Both the position numbers and the translations under genes were made by a program. Below the pieces are notes generated by a model. That model was not told where the DNA came from. It made no database searches and saw only the letters and a program-made list of their open reading frames with translations. This document shows, piece by piece, positions 42,335 to 51,320 of a stretch of DNA of 64,000 nt. This DNA is from JBFWRK01 sp050248955 (lineage in GTDB: Bacteria > Actinomycetota > Acidimicrobiia > Acidimicrobiales > Ilumatobacteraceae). Location: NCBI GenBank assembly GCA_050248955.1, contig JBFWRK010000013.1:62001-126000 (forward strand), read 5' to 3'. Every line of letters starts with the position of its first letter. Positions within the stretch are counted from its first letter, which is position 1.

Positions 42335-43777
42335 TCAACGGCGGTCGACGCGGTGCCCGGGGGGGAGCGGTGCCTCGCGCCTGGTGCCGGGGTCGGGTGG
42401 GCTGAGCAGCGGGTCGAGCGGGGGTGGCGCTGACGGCGGGCGCTGGCGTCGGGGGCGACGCGTACCGACCGTCGGCGTGCTCTCACGACGCTGCTCCACG
42501 CGCTTGCGCAGCTCCTGCTTCGCGCGGCTGCTCAGCGTCGTCGGCAACGGGCGACCGAGCTGGATCCGCCGCATGCTCACGAGGTACGTCCCGACTGCGA
42601 ACAGCGCGAGCACACCGACGATCGCGAAGCCCACGGATCCTGGTATCGGCAACAGGACCGGCACGATGCCCGCCATCACCCACGCGAGCTGGAACTTCGT
42701 CTCGAACTGGGCGAACGCCCGGCCCTGGTTCGCATCTGGTGCGTTCCGTTGCACGATCGAGTCGAACGCGAGCTTGCCCACGGCGCCGCTCATGTTGACC
42801 GCGCCCATCAGCAAGACTGCGGCGAGCACGCCGCCTGCCAAGGCCGCGCCGAGACCGGCGAACGCGGTGAACCCGAGCGCGCCCATCAGCATCAGCTCCT
42901 CGCGCGTCGCGCGTCGCAGTCGCGGGCCGATCGCGTTCCCGATGAGCGTCCCGATCGCCGCAAACGCCACGCCGAGCGCGAACCACACCGTGCCCGCGGT
43001 CTGGTCGCGCAACCAGAACGCGAGGTGGAAGAACAGGAACCCGACCGACGCCCGCATCAAGCCCATCGCCGACGCGGCGAGCACGATCGCGACCGACCGG
43101 AGCTCCTCACGCTCTCGTGAACCCGGGCGCGTCGCGGCGACGATCTCCCTTGGCAGCCCGGTCGCGGTGAGCAACGCAGCGAGGAAGATCAGTGCATCGA
43201 GGAACAATGTCGCCTGCGGGCTGACGAGCTGCAGCAACGCGGCCGGGATCGCGGCGATGAACCCGACGACGCCGGAGATGATGCCGAGCTTCGAGTTCGC
43301 CTCGACGAGCTCCGTGTCCGACGAGACGACCGTCGGCACCAGTGCCGACTTCGAGACGGCGTACGTCTTCGACAGCACGAGTGCGGCGAACGCGAGCGGG
43401 AACAGGAACAGCCTGTCCAGGTAGAGCATCATCAGCAGCGCCACGATGCAGCGCCCGAGTGCAGCGACCTGCACCACCAGCCGACGGCCACCCGCCATCC
43501 GGTCGATGACCGGCCCGATCAGCGGCGCGATGACCGCGAACGGCGCCATCGACAGCGCGAGGAAGAGCAGTACCTTGCCGCGCGCCTCACCGGGACGGAT
43601 CGAGAAGAACAGCGAGTTCGCGAGCGAGATCGCCATCACCGCCTCGCCCGCAGCCATCAGGGCGTGCGGGCGGGCAAGGCGCTGGAACGGCGTCAGGGTG
43701 GAGCGGGAGCGCCTCATCGCCCGGGGGACCGGACGCCCACCCGGTCGGGAATCCCTCCGTTCCTCCACGCCGGCCAC
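42335..43777 (-). CDS. Major facilitator superfamily transporter
   Basis: A 480-residue protein with about 12 transmembrane helices. The first loop carries the MFS-type motif PLIGPVIDRMAGGRRLVV, and the second half repeats the fold (AIGTLIGNAIGPRLRRATREE). The C-terminal 80 residues are cytoplasmic, basic and Pro-rich. It resembles the enterobactin-exporter-like/DHA3 group in loop pattern, but the substrate is unknown. GTG 43777 is the longest start; ATG 43717 (MRRSRSTLTPFQ) is an equally good option. It lies beside, and convergent with nothing, 16 bases upstream of the regX3 stop on the same strand. Confidence 0.85.
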   Translation of the reverse strand: MAGVEERRDSRPGGRPVPRAMRRSRSTLTPFQRLARPHALMAAGEAVMAISLANSLFFSIRPGEARGKVLLFLALSMAPFAVIAPLIGPVIDRMAGGRRLVVQVAALGRCIVALLMMLYLDRLFLFPLAFAALVLSKTYAVSKSALVPTVVSSDTELVEANSKLGIISGVVGFIAAIPAALLQLVSPQATLFLDALIFLAALLTATGLPREIVAATRPGSREREELRSVAIVLAASAMGLMRASVGFLFFHLAFWLRDQTAGTVWFALGVAFAAIGTLIGNAIGPRLRRATREELMLMGALGFTAFAGLGAALAGGVLAAVLLMGAVNMSGAVGKLAFDSIVQRNAPDANQGRAFAQFETKFQLAWVMAGIVPVLLPIPGSVGFAIVGVLALFAVGTYLVSMRRIQLGRPLPTTLSSRAKQELRKRVEQRRESTPTVGTRRPRRQRPPSAPPPLDPLLSPPDPGTRREAPLPPGHRVDRR

Positions 43778-43793
43778 TCTACGGCCGGTCGCC

Positions 43794-44501
43794 TCAGGCC
43801 CTGGGACGTTCGTACTTGTAGCCGAGGCCGCGGATCGTCACGATCCGCTCAGGGCTCGCAGGGTCCGTCTCGACCTTCGAGCGCAGGCGTTTGACGTGCA
43901 CGTCGAGCGTCTTCGTGTCGCCGACGTAGTCGGTGCCCCACACGCGATCGATCAGGGTTTCGCGGGGCAGCACCCGCCCCGCGTTAGCGAGCAGCAGGTG
44001 GAGCAGCTCGAACTCCTTGAGCGGCAGCGCCGCTTCCTCGCCGCGGATCGTCACCCGGTGCTGGTCGGGATCGAGCGCGACATCGCCGACCTCGATCGCG
44101 ACGGTCGACAGATCCGTCGCCCGTTCCTCGGGCATCCGCCGCAGCACCGCCCGCATGCGGGCCACGAGCTCGCGCATCCGGTACGGCTTCGTCACGTAGT
44201 CGTCGGCACCGACCTCGAGCCCGACCACCGTGTCGATCTCGGCTCCCTTCGCGGTGACCATGATGATCGGCACGCGGCTCTTCTTGCGGAGCTGGCGGCA
44301 CACGTCGATGCCCGAGATCTTCGGCAGCATCACGTCGAGCAACACGAGATCCGGCCGTACGGCGTCGAAGATGTCGAGCGCCTGCGCGCCGTCGCGCGCC
44401 ACCTCGACGCGGAACCCCTCTCGCCGCAGCCCGATCTGCAGCGCTTCGACGAAGGACTCCTCGTCCTCCACGACCAGCACCGTCTGGTTTCCGATCGTCA
44501 T
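43794..44501 (-). CDS. regX3: Phosphate-responsive response regulator RegX3
   Basis: A 235-residue OmpR/PhoB-class regulator. The receiver has the acidic pair in LVVEDEESF, phosphoacceptor Asp in PDLVLLDVMLPKISG, Thr in IIMVTAKG and Lys in DDYVTKPYRMRELVARM. The winged-helix domain follows (LPLKEFELLHLLLANAGRVLPRETLIDRVWG, then KTLDVHVKRLRSKVE, GLGYKYE). Its place after phoU-senX3 and the PHO boxes in this window identify it as the RegX3-type activator of phosphate starvation genes. ATG 44501 overlaps the senX3 stop by one base (TGATG). Confidence 0.93.
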   Translation of the reverse strand: MTIGNQTVLVVEDEESFVEALQIGLRREGFRVEVARDGAQALDIFDAVRPDLVLLDVMLPKISGIDVCRQLRKKSRVPIIMVTAKGAEIDTVVGLEVGADDYVTKPYRMRELVARMRAVLRRMPEERATDLSTVAIEVGDVALDPDQHRVTIRGEEAALPLKEFELLHLLLANAGRVLPRETLIDRVWGTDYVGDTKTLDVHVKRLRSKVETDPASPERIVTIRGLGYKYERPRA

Positions 44502-45712
44502 CAACGCTCCGTCTCGCAGTGGGTGGCTCTGTGGATGGTCGTCTCGCAGGTTCCCTCGAGGGTCGTATCGATGGCCCTCTGGGTAGTCCGCGAGGTGGCG
44601 GGCACCCGCAGCACGAACGTCGAGCCCTCGCCCTCGATCGACGACACCCGGACGTCACCGCCGTGGTTGGCAGCGACGTGACGGACGATCGACAACCCGA
44701 GCCCGGTGCCACCCGTCTCGCGGGACCGCGCGCGGTCGACGCGGTAGAAGCGCTCGAAGACCCGGTCGAGGTCGCGGGCCGGGATGCCGATGCCATGGTC
44801 GACGACCGACAGCTCGATCCATCCGTCGACGAGCGTCGCCCCGATGTCGACCGCGCCCCCGGCTTCCGAGTACTTCACCGCGTTCTCGACGAGGTTGCCG
44901 AGCGCGGACACGACCTGGCGGCGGTCGCCGAGGATCTCGAGCGTCGCGGGAACGTCACTGATGCCGAGCACGATCCCGCGGCGAGCCGCGAGCGAGCGGA
45001 CCCTGCCGACTGCCTCGGCGATCACGAGGTCGACGCAGACCGGCTCGGAGATCGCCTGCCCACCGAGCTCGATGCGGGACAGCTCGAGCAGGTCGTCGAT
45101 CGTGCGCGACAGCCGTTCGGCCTCGTCCACGATGCGCCCGGCCAGGCGTTCGACGACCTCCGGTTCGCCGGCGTCGGCGATCGCATCGGCGAGCACGGTC
45201 ATCGCTCCGACAGGGGTCTTCAGCTCATGGCTCACGTTGGCGACGAAGTCGGTCCGCACCGCGTCGAGCCGTGACCGATCGGTCTCGTCGGCCACGGTCA
45301 GCAGCACCCCGCCCTCGCCGCCGTCGATCGGGTCGGCGCGCAGCAGGAGCGTCCTGCGGGGCGGCCCGAACAGGTCGAGCGTCTGGCTGCGCGCCCGGCC
45401 GTTGATCGCTCCGGCTGCGAGGCTGTCGATCGCCTCCTCGACGAGCACGTCGGCGTGCCGTGAGCCGGCGATGTGCTCGCTCACGGCGTTGCGGAAGACG
45501 ATCGCTCCGCTGGCATCGGCGAGCACGACCCCGACCGGTAGGGCGTCGAGCGCGACGCGCAGGCGGGCGAGCTCGGCGGATGCGTCGAACGACAACGGCG
45601 GCTGGCGATCGGTGACCGGGATCGGCTCACGCCGCGCGACCAGTCGCCGCATGGCGACTGCTCCGACGAGCGTGCCCACCGCCAGACCGAGGATCAGGAG
45701 GAGGACCGGCAT
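44501..45712 (-). CDS. senX3: Sensor histidine kinase SenX3
   Basis: A 403-residue kinase. One N-terminal membrane helix (PVLLLILGLAVGTLVGAVAM) is followed by a PAS-like domain (LDALPVGVVLADASGAIVFRN). The dimerisation/phosphoacceptor site is DFVANVSHELKTPVGAM. The ATPase domain has VSALGNLVENAVKYSEAGG (N box), VVDHGIGIPARDL (G1), ERFYRVDRARSRETGGTGLGLSIVRHV (F and G2). This is the SenX3/PhoR layout, which senses phosphate through PhoU and the Pst transporter. ATG 45712 is correct; the open frame extends upstream into phoU. It follows phoU by 7 bases. Confidence 0.93.
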   Translation of the reverse strand: MPVLLLILGLAVGTLVGAVAMRRLVARREPIPVTDRQPPLSFDASAELARLRVALDALPVGVVLADASGAIVFRNAVSEHIAGSRHADVLVEEAIDSLAAGAINGRARSQTLDLFGPPRRTLLLRADPIDGGEGGVLLTVADETDRSRLDAVRTDFVANVSHELKTPVGAMTVLADAIADAGEPEVVERLAGRIVDEAERLSRTIDDLLELSRIELGGQAISEPVCVDLVIAEAVGRVRSLAARRGIVLGISDVPATLEILGDRRQVVSALGNLVENAVKYSEAGGAVDIGATLVDGWIELSVVDHGIGIPARDLDRVFERFYRVDRARSRETGGTGLGLSIVRHVAANHGGDVRVSSIEGEGSTFVLRVPATSRTTQRAIDTTLEGTCETTIHRATHCETER

Positions 45713-45719
45713 GGCGCCG

Positions 45720-46487
45720 TCAGGCCGAGCCGGGCTCGGTGGCCCCGTCCGGCACGGGCATGCCGTTGGCACCGGCGTCAGCAGCACCGCCGCCGATGTC
45801 GGCCCGCGCACGGTAGCGATCCGCGCCAGCATGCTCGGGCGCCCAGCCCGTGACGAGGTAGCGCACCTTCTCCCCGAGGTTGACGGCATGATCGCCGATC
45901 CGCTCGTAGAAGCGGGCCACGACGGCGAGCTGCACCGCGACCTGCAGATCGATGTTGCCGGCGGAGTGGCTCTCGAAGATCGCCTGGATGAACTGCCGCT
46001 GCAGCCCGTCGAGGAACGAGTCCATGTCGTCGATCGCGGCGGCCTTCGCCGCGTCCATCTCGACGTACGCGTCGATCGCCTCGCTGTAGAGCTGCTGGGC
46101 CTGCTCGCCCATCTTCGAGATGATGCCGCGGAGCTTCGGGTCGAGCTCGTGGCCGTAGATCCGCCGGGCCGCCTTGCAGATGTTGACGACGAGATCGGCA
46201 GACCGCTCGATCTCCGCCGACATCTTCAGCGCGGCGATGACATGGCGGAGGTCGCTGGCAACCGGCGCCTGGAGCGCCAGCAGCTGGATGCACCGCTCTT
46301 CGACATCGATCGTCCGGGCGTCGATCTCGTCGTCGCCGCTGATGATGTAGTCCGCGCCCTCCAGGTCCTGGTCGAGCAGCACCTGGGTCGCACGTGGGAT
46401 GGCCTCGGTCACGAACGCGGCGAGGCGGACGAGCTCCTCCTTCACCGCGGCGAGCTCAGCGTGGAAGTTCTTGCGCAACTCGGTCAC
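45720..46487 (-). CDS. phoU: Phosphate signalling protein PhoU
   Basis: A 255-residue PhoU with two three-helix bundles. The two metal-binding signatures are visible as IISGDDEIDARTIDVEERCIQLL with SDLRHVIAALKMSAEIERSADLVVNI, and FERIGDHAVNLGEKVRYLVTG in the second half. It links PstB to SenX3 and represses the Pho response when phosphate is sufficient. GTG 46487 overlaps the pstB stop by GTGA. A Gly/Ala/Pro-rich tail of about 35 residues is extra. Confidence 0.93.
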   Translation of the reverse strand: MTELRKNFHAELAAVKEELVRLAAFVTEAIPRATQVLLDQDLEGADYIISGDDEIDARTIDVEERCIQLLALQAPVASDLRHVIAALKMSAEIERSADLVVNICKAARRIYGHELDPKLRGIISKMGEQAQQLYSEAIDAYVEMDAAKAAAIDDMDSFLDGLQRQFIQAIFESHSAGNIDLQVAVQLAVVARFYERIGDHAVNLGEKVRYLVTGWAPEHAGADRYRARADIGGGAADAGANGMPVPDGATEPGSA

Positions 46488-47371
46488 CCGAACCGTCCGG
46501 TCACGTACTGCTCCGTTCGTTCGTCTGTGGGGTTGGAGAACATCTTCTCTGTCGTGTCCGTCTCCACGAGGACGCCGGTCCGCCGGTCGCTCTCGAGGTT
46601 GATCTCGGTTGTGAAGAACGACGTGCGATCGCTGACCCGAGCGGCCTGCTGCATATTGTGCGTCACGATGATGATCGTGTACTCCTGCTTGATCTCCTGC
46701 ATGAGATCCTCGATGCGGGCGGTGGCGATCGGATCCAGCGCGGAGCACGGCTCGTCCATCAGGATCACTTCCGGCTCGACGGCGATCGCACGGGCGATGC
46801 ACAGCCGCTGCTGCTGCCCGCCGGAGAGGCTGAGGCCCGATGCCTTCAACCGGTCCTTCACCTCGTCCCACAGCGCTGCGCCGCGCAACGACCGCTCGAT
46901 GATCTCGTCGAGGTCGCCTCGCTTTGCACCGAGCAGGCGCGGCCCATAGGCGACGTTGTCGTAGATGCTCTTCGGGAACGGGTTCGGCTTCTGGAACACC
47001 ATCCCGATTCGCCGGCGGACCTCGACCGCGTTGACCTCGCTCGCGTAGAGATCGACACCGTGGTAGTTCACGGTGCCCTCCACCCGGGCGATGTCGATGA
47101 AGTCGTTCATCCGGTTGAAGCAGCGCAGCACGGTCGTCTTGCCGCAGCCCGACGGCCCGATGAACGCCGTGATCTCGTGCTGGCGGACCTGGAGGTTGAC
47201 GTCGCGCACGGCGCGGAACGCCCCGTAGTAGACGCTGAGGTCGCGTACGTCGAACACGACATGGGAATCGGCCGATGGGGTCGGCTCGGTGGCTGCGGTC
47301 ACCGGGCGCTCCTGTTGCGTTCGAGCTGGATCGATCTGGTCAGTCACGGTAGCCACTTCCTGTCCGGTCAC
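46484..47371 (-). CDS. pstB: Phosphate ABC transporter ATP-binding protein PstB
   Basis: A 295-residue ABC ATPase that energises high-affinity phosphate import. Walker A is GPSGCGKTT, the Q-loop is VFQKPNPFPKSIYDNVAYGPR (PstB-specific), the ABC signature is LSLSGGQQQRLCIARA, and Walker B is VILMDEPCSALDP. The first 35 residues are a disordered extension. GTG 47371 overlaps the pstA stop by GTGA and its own stop overlaps the phoU start. Confidence 0.95.
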   Translation of the reverse strand: MTGQEVATVTDQIDPARTQQERPVTAATEPTPSADSHVVFDVRDLSVYYGAFRAVRDVNLQVRQHEITAFIGPSGCGKTTVLRCFNRMNDFIDIARVEGTVNYHGVDLYASEVNAVEVRRRIGMVFQKPNPFPKSIYDNVAYGPRLLGAKRGDLDEIIERSLRGAALWDEVKDRLKASGLSLSGGQQQRLCIARAIAVEPEVILMDEPCSALDPIATARIEDLMQEIKQEYTIIIVTHNMQQAARVSDRTSFFTTEINLESDRRTGVLVETDTTEKMFSNPTDERTEQYVTGRFG

Positions 47372-48309
47372 GTCCCGGTCCTCTTCTTCTCGTAGCGGTT
47401 GCGCAGGATCGAAGCGATGATGTTGAAGAAGAGCACCAACGCCAGCAGGACGACGCCGGCTGCCGCGGCGACGTTCGGCCAGTCGACCTTCTCACCGGTC
47501 GCCGGCCTGCCTGCCCAGCTGTAGATGAGCATCGGCACCGCGGTGAACCGATCGGTGAGCGATGTCTTCGGCAGCAGCCCGGTGATCGCCCCGAGCACGA
47601 TCAGGGGTGCGGCCTCGCCGAGGGCGCGGGCCAGCGAGAGCACCGTGCCGGTGAGGATCCCGGGTGCCGCGTACGGCAGCACGTGGTCACGGGTGACCTC
47701 CCACCGGCTGGCGCCGACGCCGTAGCCCGCTTCGCGGATCCCCAGCGGTACGGCTCGGATCGCCTCAGAGCTGGTGATGATCACGATCGGCAGAACCAGC
47801 ACGGCGAGCGTCAGCGCGGCGGCGATGACCGTCTGACCGTTCGTCACCGGCCGCAACCAGCCGACGAAGATCGTCAGCCCGAGGACCCCGTAGATGACCG
47901 CCGGCACGCCCGCCAGGTTTCGGATGTTGATCACGATGAACCGCTCGAACCAGCTCTGCCTCGCGTACTCCTCGAGATAGATCGCGGCGGCGACGCCGAG
48001 CGGGATGGCAACGAGCAGCACGCCGAGACCGATGAAGAACGAACCGTACAACCCCGGCCAGAGACCGATCTCGGCCGGATCGGAGCCGATCCGGTCGGTG
48101 AGGAACCCGCTGCCCCGTTCGGCGAAGACCGGCAACGCATCGCCCACGACGCGAGCGAGCAGCGTGAACAGCACGAGCAGGGTCGACAGCACCGCGAACA
48201 GCAGGATGCCGTGCAGCACGGCGCCGCTGATGTTGCGGTCACGCCGGGTGAGGCGGCTGCGCACCTGTTCGCGCGTCAACTCGGCGGTGGTGGTGGAGAC
48301 GAGGGCCAT
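47368..48309 (-). CDS. pstA: Phosphate ABC transporter permease PstA
   Basis: A 313-residue permease with six helices. GVAAAIYLEEYARQSW and AVIYGVLGLTIFVGW are PstA-typical, and the EAA loop that contacts PstB reads EAIRAVPLGIREAGYGVGASRWEVTRDHVLP. The final helix LALVLFFNIIASILRNRYEKK is also typical. It forms the phosphate channel with PstC. It begins 32 bases after the pstC stop and overlaps pstB by four bases. Confidence 0.95.
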   Translation of the reverse strand: MALVSTTTAELTREQVRSRLTRRDRNISGAVLHGILLFAVLSTLLVLFTLLARVVGDALPVFAERGSGFLTDRIGSDPAEIGLWPGLYGSFFIGLGVLLVAIPLGVAAAIYLEEYARQSWFERFIVINIRNLAGVPAVIYGVLGLTIFVGWLRPVTNGQTVIAAALTLAVLVLPIVIITSSEAIRAVPLGIREAGYGVGASRWEVTRDHVLPYAAPGILTGTVLSLARALGEAAPLIVLGAITGLLPKTSLTDRFTAVPMLIYSWAGRPATGEKVDWPNVAAAAGVVLLALVLFFNIIASILRNRYEKKRTGT

Positions 48310-48341
48310 CGGTCAGCATCTCTCCTTGATCGTGATCACGG

Positions 48342-49277
48342 CTAGTACTGCTGGCGCACGCGGCGCACGAAGCGATCGCCGACGAGGTTGAGGCCCATCG
48401 TGATCAGGAACAGCAGCAGGCCGACGAAGTAGAGCGCTTCGAACGCCGCCCCGGCCTTGACCTGGTCGGTGCCGCCGGCGGCGTTCGTCATCGCGGCGGT
48501 CATGGTGAGGCCCGGCTCGGTCGGCCTGAAGCTGAACGGTCCCGATCCGTCGCGCCCTCCGGCCATCGTCGCGACCAGCGTCTCGCCGATCGCCCTCGAC
48601 GTGGCGATGATGAAGGCGGCCACGATGCCGGAGACGGCTGCCGGCAGCACGACCCGGACGACCGTGGTCGACTTCTTCGCCCCGATCCCGAAACTTGCCT
48701 CCCGGAGCGACTGCGGTACCGAGCTCAGGGCGTCCTCGGAGACGGAGGCCATGATCGGGATCACCAGGACGCCGATGCCGAGGCCGGCGACGAGCATGTT
48801 CTGGGTGGTCGTGGGGCTGAACAACGGCCCCACGATGTCAGGGGCGATGAACCTCAATGCGAAGTAGCCGACGACGACCGACGGGATGCCGGCGAGCACT
48901 TCGATGATCGGCTTCACCGTCGTGCGCACCTTCGAGGGTGCGTACTCCGAGAGGTAGATCGCCGTCCCGAGGCCGAACGGCAGGGCGACGAGCATCGAGA
49001 TCGCGCCGATCACGACACTGCCGACGACCAGAGTCGAGATGTCGAAGCGCTCCCTGCGGGGGAACCATCCCGTGTCCGTGAGCTGACCGATGTCGATCAG
49101 GCTGAGGAAGTTGATCGCGCCCCTGACGAGGACGAACAGGATCAATCCGCTGATGACGACCGAGATCGCGGCGGCGAGGAAGAACAGGCCCCGCATCCTG
49201 TGCTCCGCTCCTACCCGGCGGCGATCACCGCGGAAGTCGGCAACGGTCAACGGTCGTGTGATTGCGGCCACGGGCAC
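48342..49277 (-). CDS. pstC: Phosphate ABC transporter permease PstC
   Basis: A 311-residue permease with six helices. ALPFGLGTAIYLSEYAPSKVR and LAGIPSVVVGYFALRFIAP are PstC-typical, and the EAA loop is EDALSSVPQSLREASFGIGAKKSTTVVRVVLP, followed by SRAIGETLVATMAGG. GTG 49277 has a GAGAGG site seven bases upstream. A strong hairpin separates it from pstS. Confidence 0.95.
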   Translation of the reverse strand: MPVAAITRPLTVADFRGDRRRVGAEHRMRGLFFLAAAISVVISGLILFVLVRGAINFLSLIDIGQLTDTGWFPRRERFDISTLVVGSVVIGAISMLVALPFGLGTAIYLSEYAPSKVRTTVKPIIEVLAGIPSVVVGYFALRFIAPDIVGPLFSPTTTQNMLVAGLGIGVLVIPIMASVSEDALSSVPQSLREASFGIGAKKSTTVVRVVLPAAVSGIVAAFIIATSRAIGETLVATMAGGRDGSGPFSFRPTEPGLTMTAAMTNAAGGTDQVKAGAAFEALYFVGLLLFLITMGLNLVGDRFVRRVRQQY

Positions 49278-49303
49278 CCTCTCGAACAGCTGGTCGAACG
49301 GAC

Positions 49304-49347
49304 GGATGTGCCGGCCACCCGGGGGGTCGGGGTGGCCGGCAGCATCC
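49304..49347 (-). terminator. Hairpin between pstS and pstC
   Basis: TGCCGGCCACCC (49309-49320) pairs perfectly with GGGTGGCCGGCA (49330-49341). The stem is extended by GGATG/CATCC across a one-base bulge. It sits just after the pstS stop and 27 bases before the pstC start. Such hairpins let the abundant binding protein be made in excess of the transporter by partial termination or mRNA stabilisation. Confidence 0.75.
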
Positions 49348-49361
49348 TAGGGACGATCGGG

Positions 49362-50462
49362 TCAGCGACCGGCCCAGGCGTCGGCGGTGGCCGAGATCCG
49401 ATCCTCGGGCAGCGAGACGTACCCGGCGGCGGGCACCTCGGCGAGACCCTGCTCGCTGATGTAGAGGTCGACGAAGGCGGCGACAGCCGGGTTGTCGGCG
49501 GCCTTGGCCTTGTTGACGTAGATGTAGAGCGACCGGGAGAAGCCGTACGAACCGTCAGCAATCGTCTCCTCGCTCGGCACGACGCACCCGTCTCCGGTAT
49601 CGATGCCGAGCGCCTTCATGCGATCGGCTTCGGCGGCGTAGTACGCGTAGCCGACCCAGCCGAGCGACGTGTCGGCACCCTCGATGCCCTCGACGATCAC
49701 GTTGTCGTTGCCGCTCGCCGTGTAGTCGGCCCGAGTGACGGCATCCTGGTCACGCGACTCGGCGATCTTGGTGATCGCGAACTCGACGAACGTGTCGTAG
49801 GTGCCGGACTCTTCGCCAGGACCGACGACCGTCAGCGGTGCGTCCGGGAGCGAACCCGAGGTCGAGCCGAGCTCGGTGGCGATCGCGTTCGCGTCGGACC
49901 AGTTCGCGAAGCCCTCGGACTCCGGGCCGATGAGCGCGTACAGGGCCGGCACGTCGAGGCACTCGACGGCGGTGTTGTTCGGGCTCGTCGCCACGGTCAG
50001 GCCGTCGATGGCGACCTCGAGCTCGACGAACTCGACGCCGGCGTCGGCGCAGCTCTGGGCTTCCTCGTCCTTGATCGGGCGGGATGCGTCGCTGATGTCG
50101 GCCTCGCCGGCGCAGAACTTCTTGAAGCCGTCGCCGGTGCCAGGACCCTCGACCGTCACGGCGAGCTTGCCACCGGACAGCTCGTCGGCCAGCTCGCCGA
50201 CCTTGATCGAGATCGGCTCGACCGTCGAAGAACCGGTCACGAAGACCTCACCCTCCGGCAGTTCGCCGTCGGTCGCCGCTGTGGTCTCGGTCCCCCCGGC
50301 CGTGGTCTCAGCGGCCGCGGCGGTGGTCTCAGCGGCAGCGGCGGTGGTCTCCGCCGCGGCGGTGGTGTCGGATGTGTCGTCGTCGCCGCCGCAGGCTGCT
50401 GCGACGAGCGACAGTGCGAGTGCGCCCGCCAGGAACGGCAGACGTCGGGATTTGGTGTTCAC
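49362..50462 (-). CDS. pstS: Phosphate-binding lipoprotein PstS
   Basis: A 366-residue substrate-binding lipoprotein. The lipobox LVAAAC is followed by an unusual spacer of near-identical ETTAAAA units. The mature domain has the phosphate-loop pattern VFVTGSSTVEPIS, ISDASRPIKDEE, VGPGEESGTYDTFVEFA and TSLGWVGYAYYA, all typical of PstS. GTG 50462 has a GAGGAGAA site. It is the first gene of the pst operon and is preceded by a PHO box. Confidence 0.95.
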   Translation of the reverse strand: MNTKSRRLPFLAGALALSLVAAACGGDDDTSDTTAAAETTAAAAETTAAAAETTAGGTETTAATDGELPEGEVFVTGSSTVEPISIKVGELADELSGGKLAVTVEGPGTGDGFKKFCAGEADISDASRPIKDEEAQSCADAGVEFVELEVAIDGLTVATSPNNTAVECLDVPALYALIGPESEGFANWSDANAIATELGSTSGSLPDAPLTVVGPGEESGTYDTFVEFAITKIAESRDQDAVTRADYTASGNDNVIVEGIEGADTSLGWVGYAYYAAEADRMKALGIDTGDGCVVPSEETIADGSYGFSRSLYIYVNKAKAADNPAVAAFVDLYISEQGLAEVPAAGYVSLPEDRISATADAWAGR

Positions 50463-50538
50463 GCTGGGTTCTCCTCTGTCGTGGTTGGGAACGACGATCG
50501 CAACGTAGGGAGGCGACGTGTCCCGGAAGCCGAGGTCG

Positions 50539-50556
50539 GGTGAACACGGGGTGAAC
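50539..50556 (-). promoter_or_regulatory. PHO box upstream of pstS
   Basis: On the minus strand the sequence reads GTTCACCCCGTGTTCACC: two perfect GTTCACC copies exactly 11 bases apart. A degenerate third copy (5 of 7 positions) lies 11 bases further at 50561-50567. This matches the direct-repeat PHO box of actinobacterial PhoP/RegX3. It ends 77 bases before the pstS start. Confidence 0.85.
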
Positions 50557-50611
50557 GGGCGGCGAAGGGACGGGGAAGCAGCGATCGCCCCTCAAGCGGG
50601 ACGACCCTCCG

Positions 50612-51211
50612 TCACGAGGTGGCCGCTTCGAGCAGCTTCGTCAACGAATACTCACCGAGGCGCGGGACAATCGCGGCGACGAGCTCGTCGTGCTCGACCG
50701 GCGAGCCGGTCGCCGGCGTGGTGAGCTGGAGCGCAGCGAGGAGCGCCATCCTCGCCGTGATGCGTACCCGGATCTCGTCTGCCGCCGAGGGCGCGAGCGG
50801 GCGGAGGCGTTCCGGATCGACCTTGTCGAGCAGGTCCGCCCGCTTCATCTTCAGCGCGACCGGGTGACGTGCGCACCGTTCGAGGTAGTTGGCGACCGGC
50901 TCGCCGGGAAGCTGGGTGAGCGCCATCACCAACTCGATCGCCGCGGGGTGGATGTCGGCCGCGATCAGGTCGTGATCGGTGGCGCGACCTTTCTCGATCG
51001 CGTCGTGGAGGAGCGCGGCGACCAGTGCGTGTTCGTCACCCCATGCGGCGACCGCAGCCGCGACGCCCAGGACATGGTCGATCACGGGACGCCCGTACCG
51101 ATCGAGCTGACCGTCATGCGCCCACTCGGCGAGCGCGCGGGCCCGCTCGACGGCCGACGAACCCGCGAACGCCCGACACTCGCCATCGAACGGCTCGTGC
51201 ACCTCCGCCAC
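50612..51211 (-). CDS. HD-domain hydrolase (SpoT/MESH1-like hydrolase fold)
   Basis: A 199-residue HD-domain protein. HDGQLDRYGRPVIDHVLGVA is followed by DEHALVAALLHDAIEKG (the HD metal pair), ALTQLPGEPVANYLERC and ALKMKRADLLDKVDPERL. This order resembles the (p)ppGpp hydrolase fold of SpoT/MESH1, but key ppGpp-specific residues cannot be judged by eye. The GTG at 51211 is the sensible start; the frame extends to 51280. It lies in the same direction as, and upstream of, the pst promoter region. Confidence 0.75.
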   Translation of the reverse strand: MAEVHEPFDGECRAFAGSSAVERARALAEWAHDGQLDRYGRPVIDHVLGVAAAVAAWGDEHALVAALLHDAIEKGRATDHDLIAADIHPAAIELVMALTQLPGEPVANYLERCARHPVALKMKRADLLDKVDPERLRPLAPSAADEIRVRITARMALLAALQLTTPATGSPVEHDELVAAIVPRLGEYSLTKLLEAATS

Positions 51212-51320
51212 GACACGAGCGTACGCCAGCCCCGGCCCTCGATGCGCCGGCCTCGGTGTGCCACATCTCGCAGCAGGCACCCCCGTCTCACACGTCGACG
51301 TGGACGGCTGTCGGTACCGG

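Noticed and set aside
50612..51211. Assigning the HD protein as a (p)ppGpp hydrolase
   Set aside because: The HD fold and order are similar, but residues specific for ppGpp cannot be verified by eye, so it is called only HD hydrolase.
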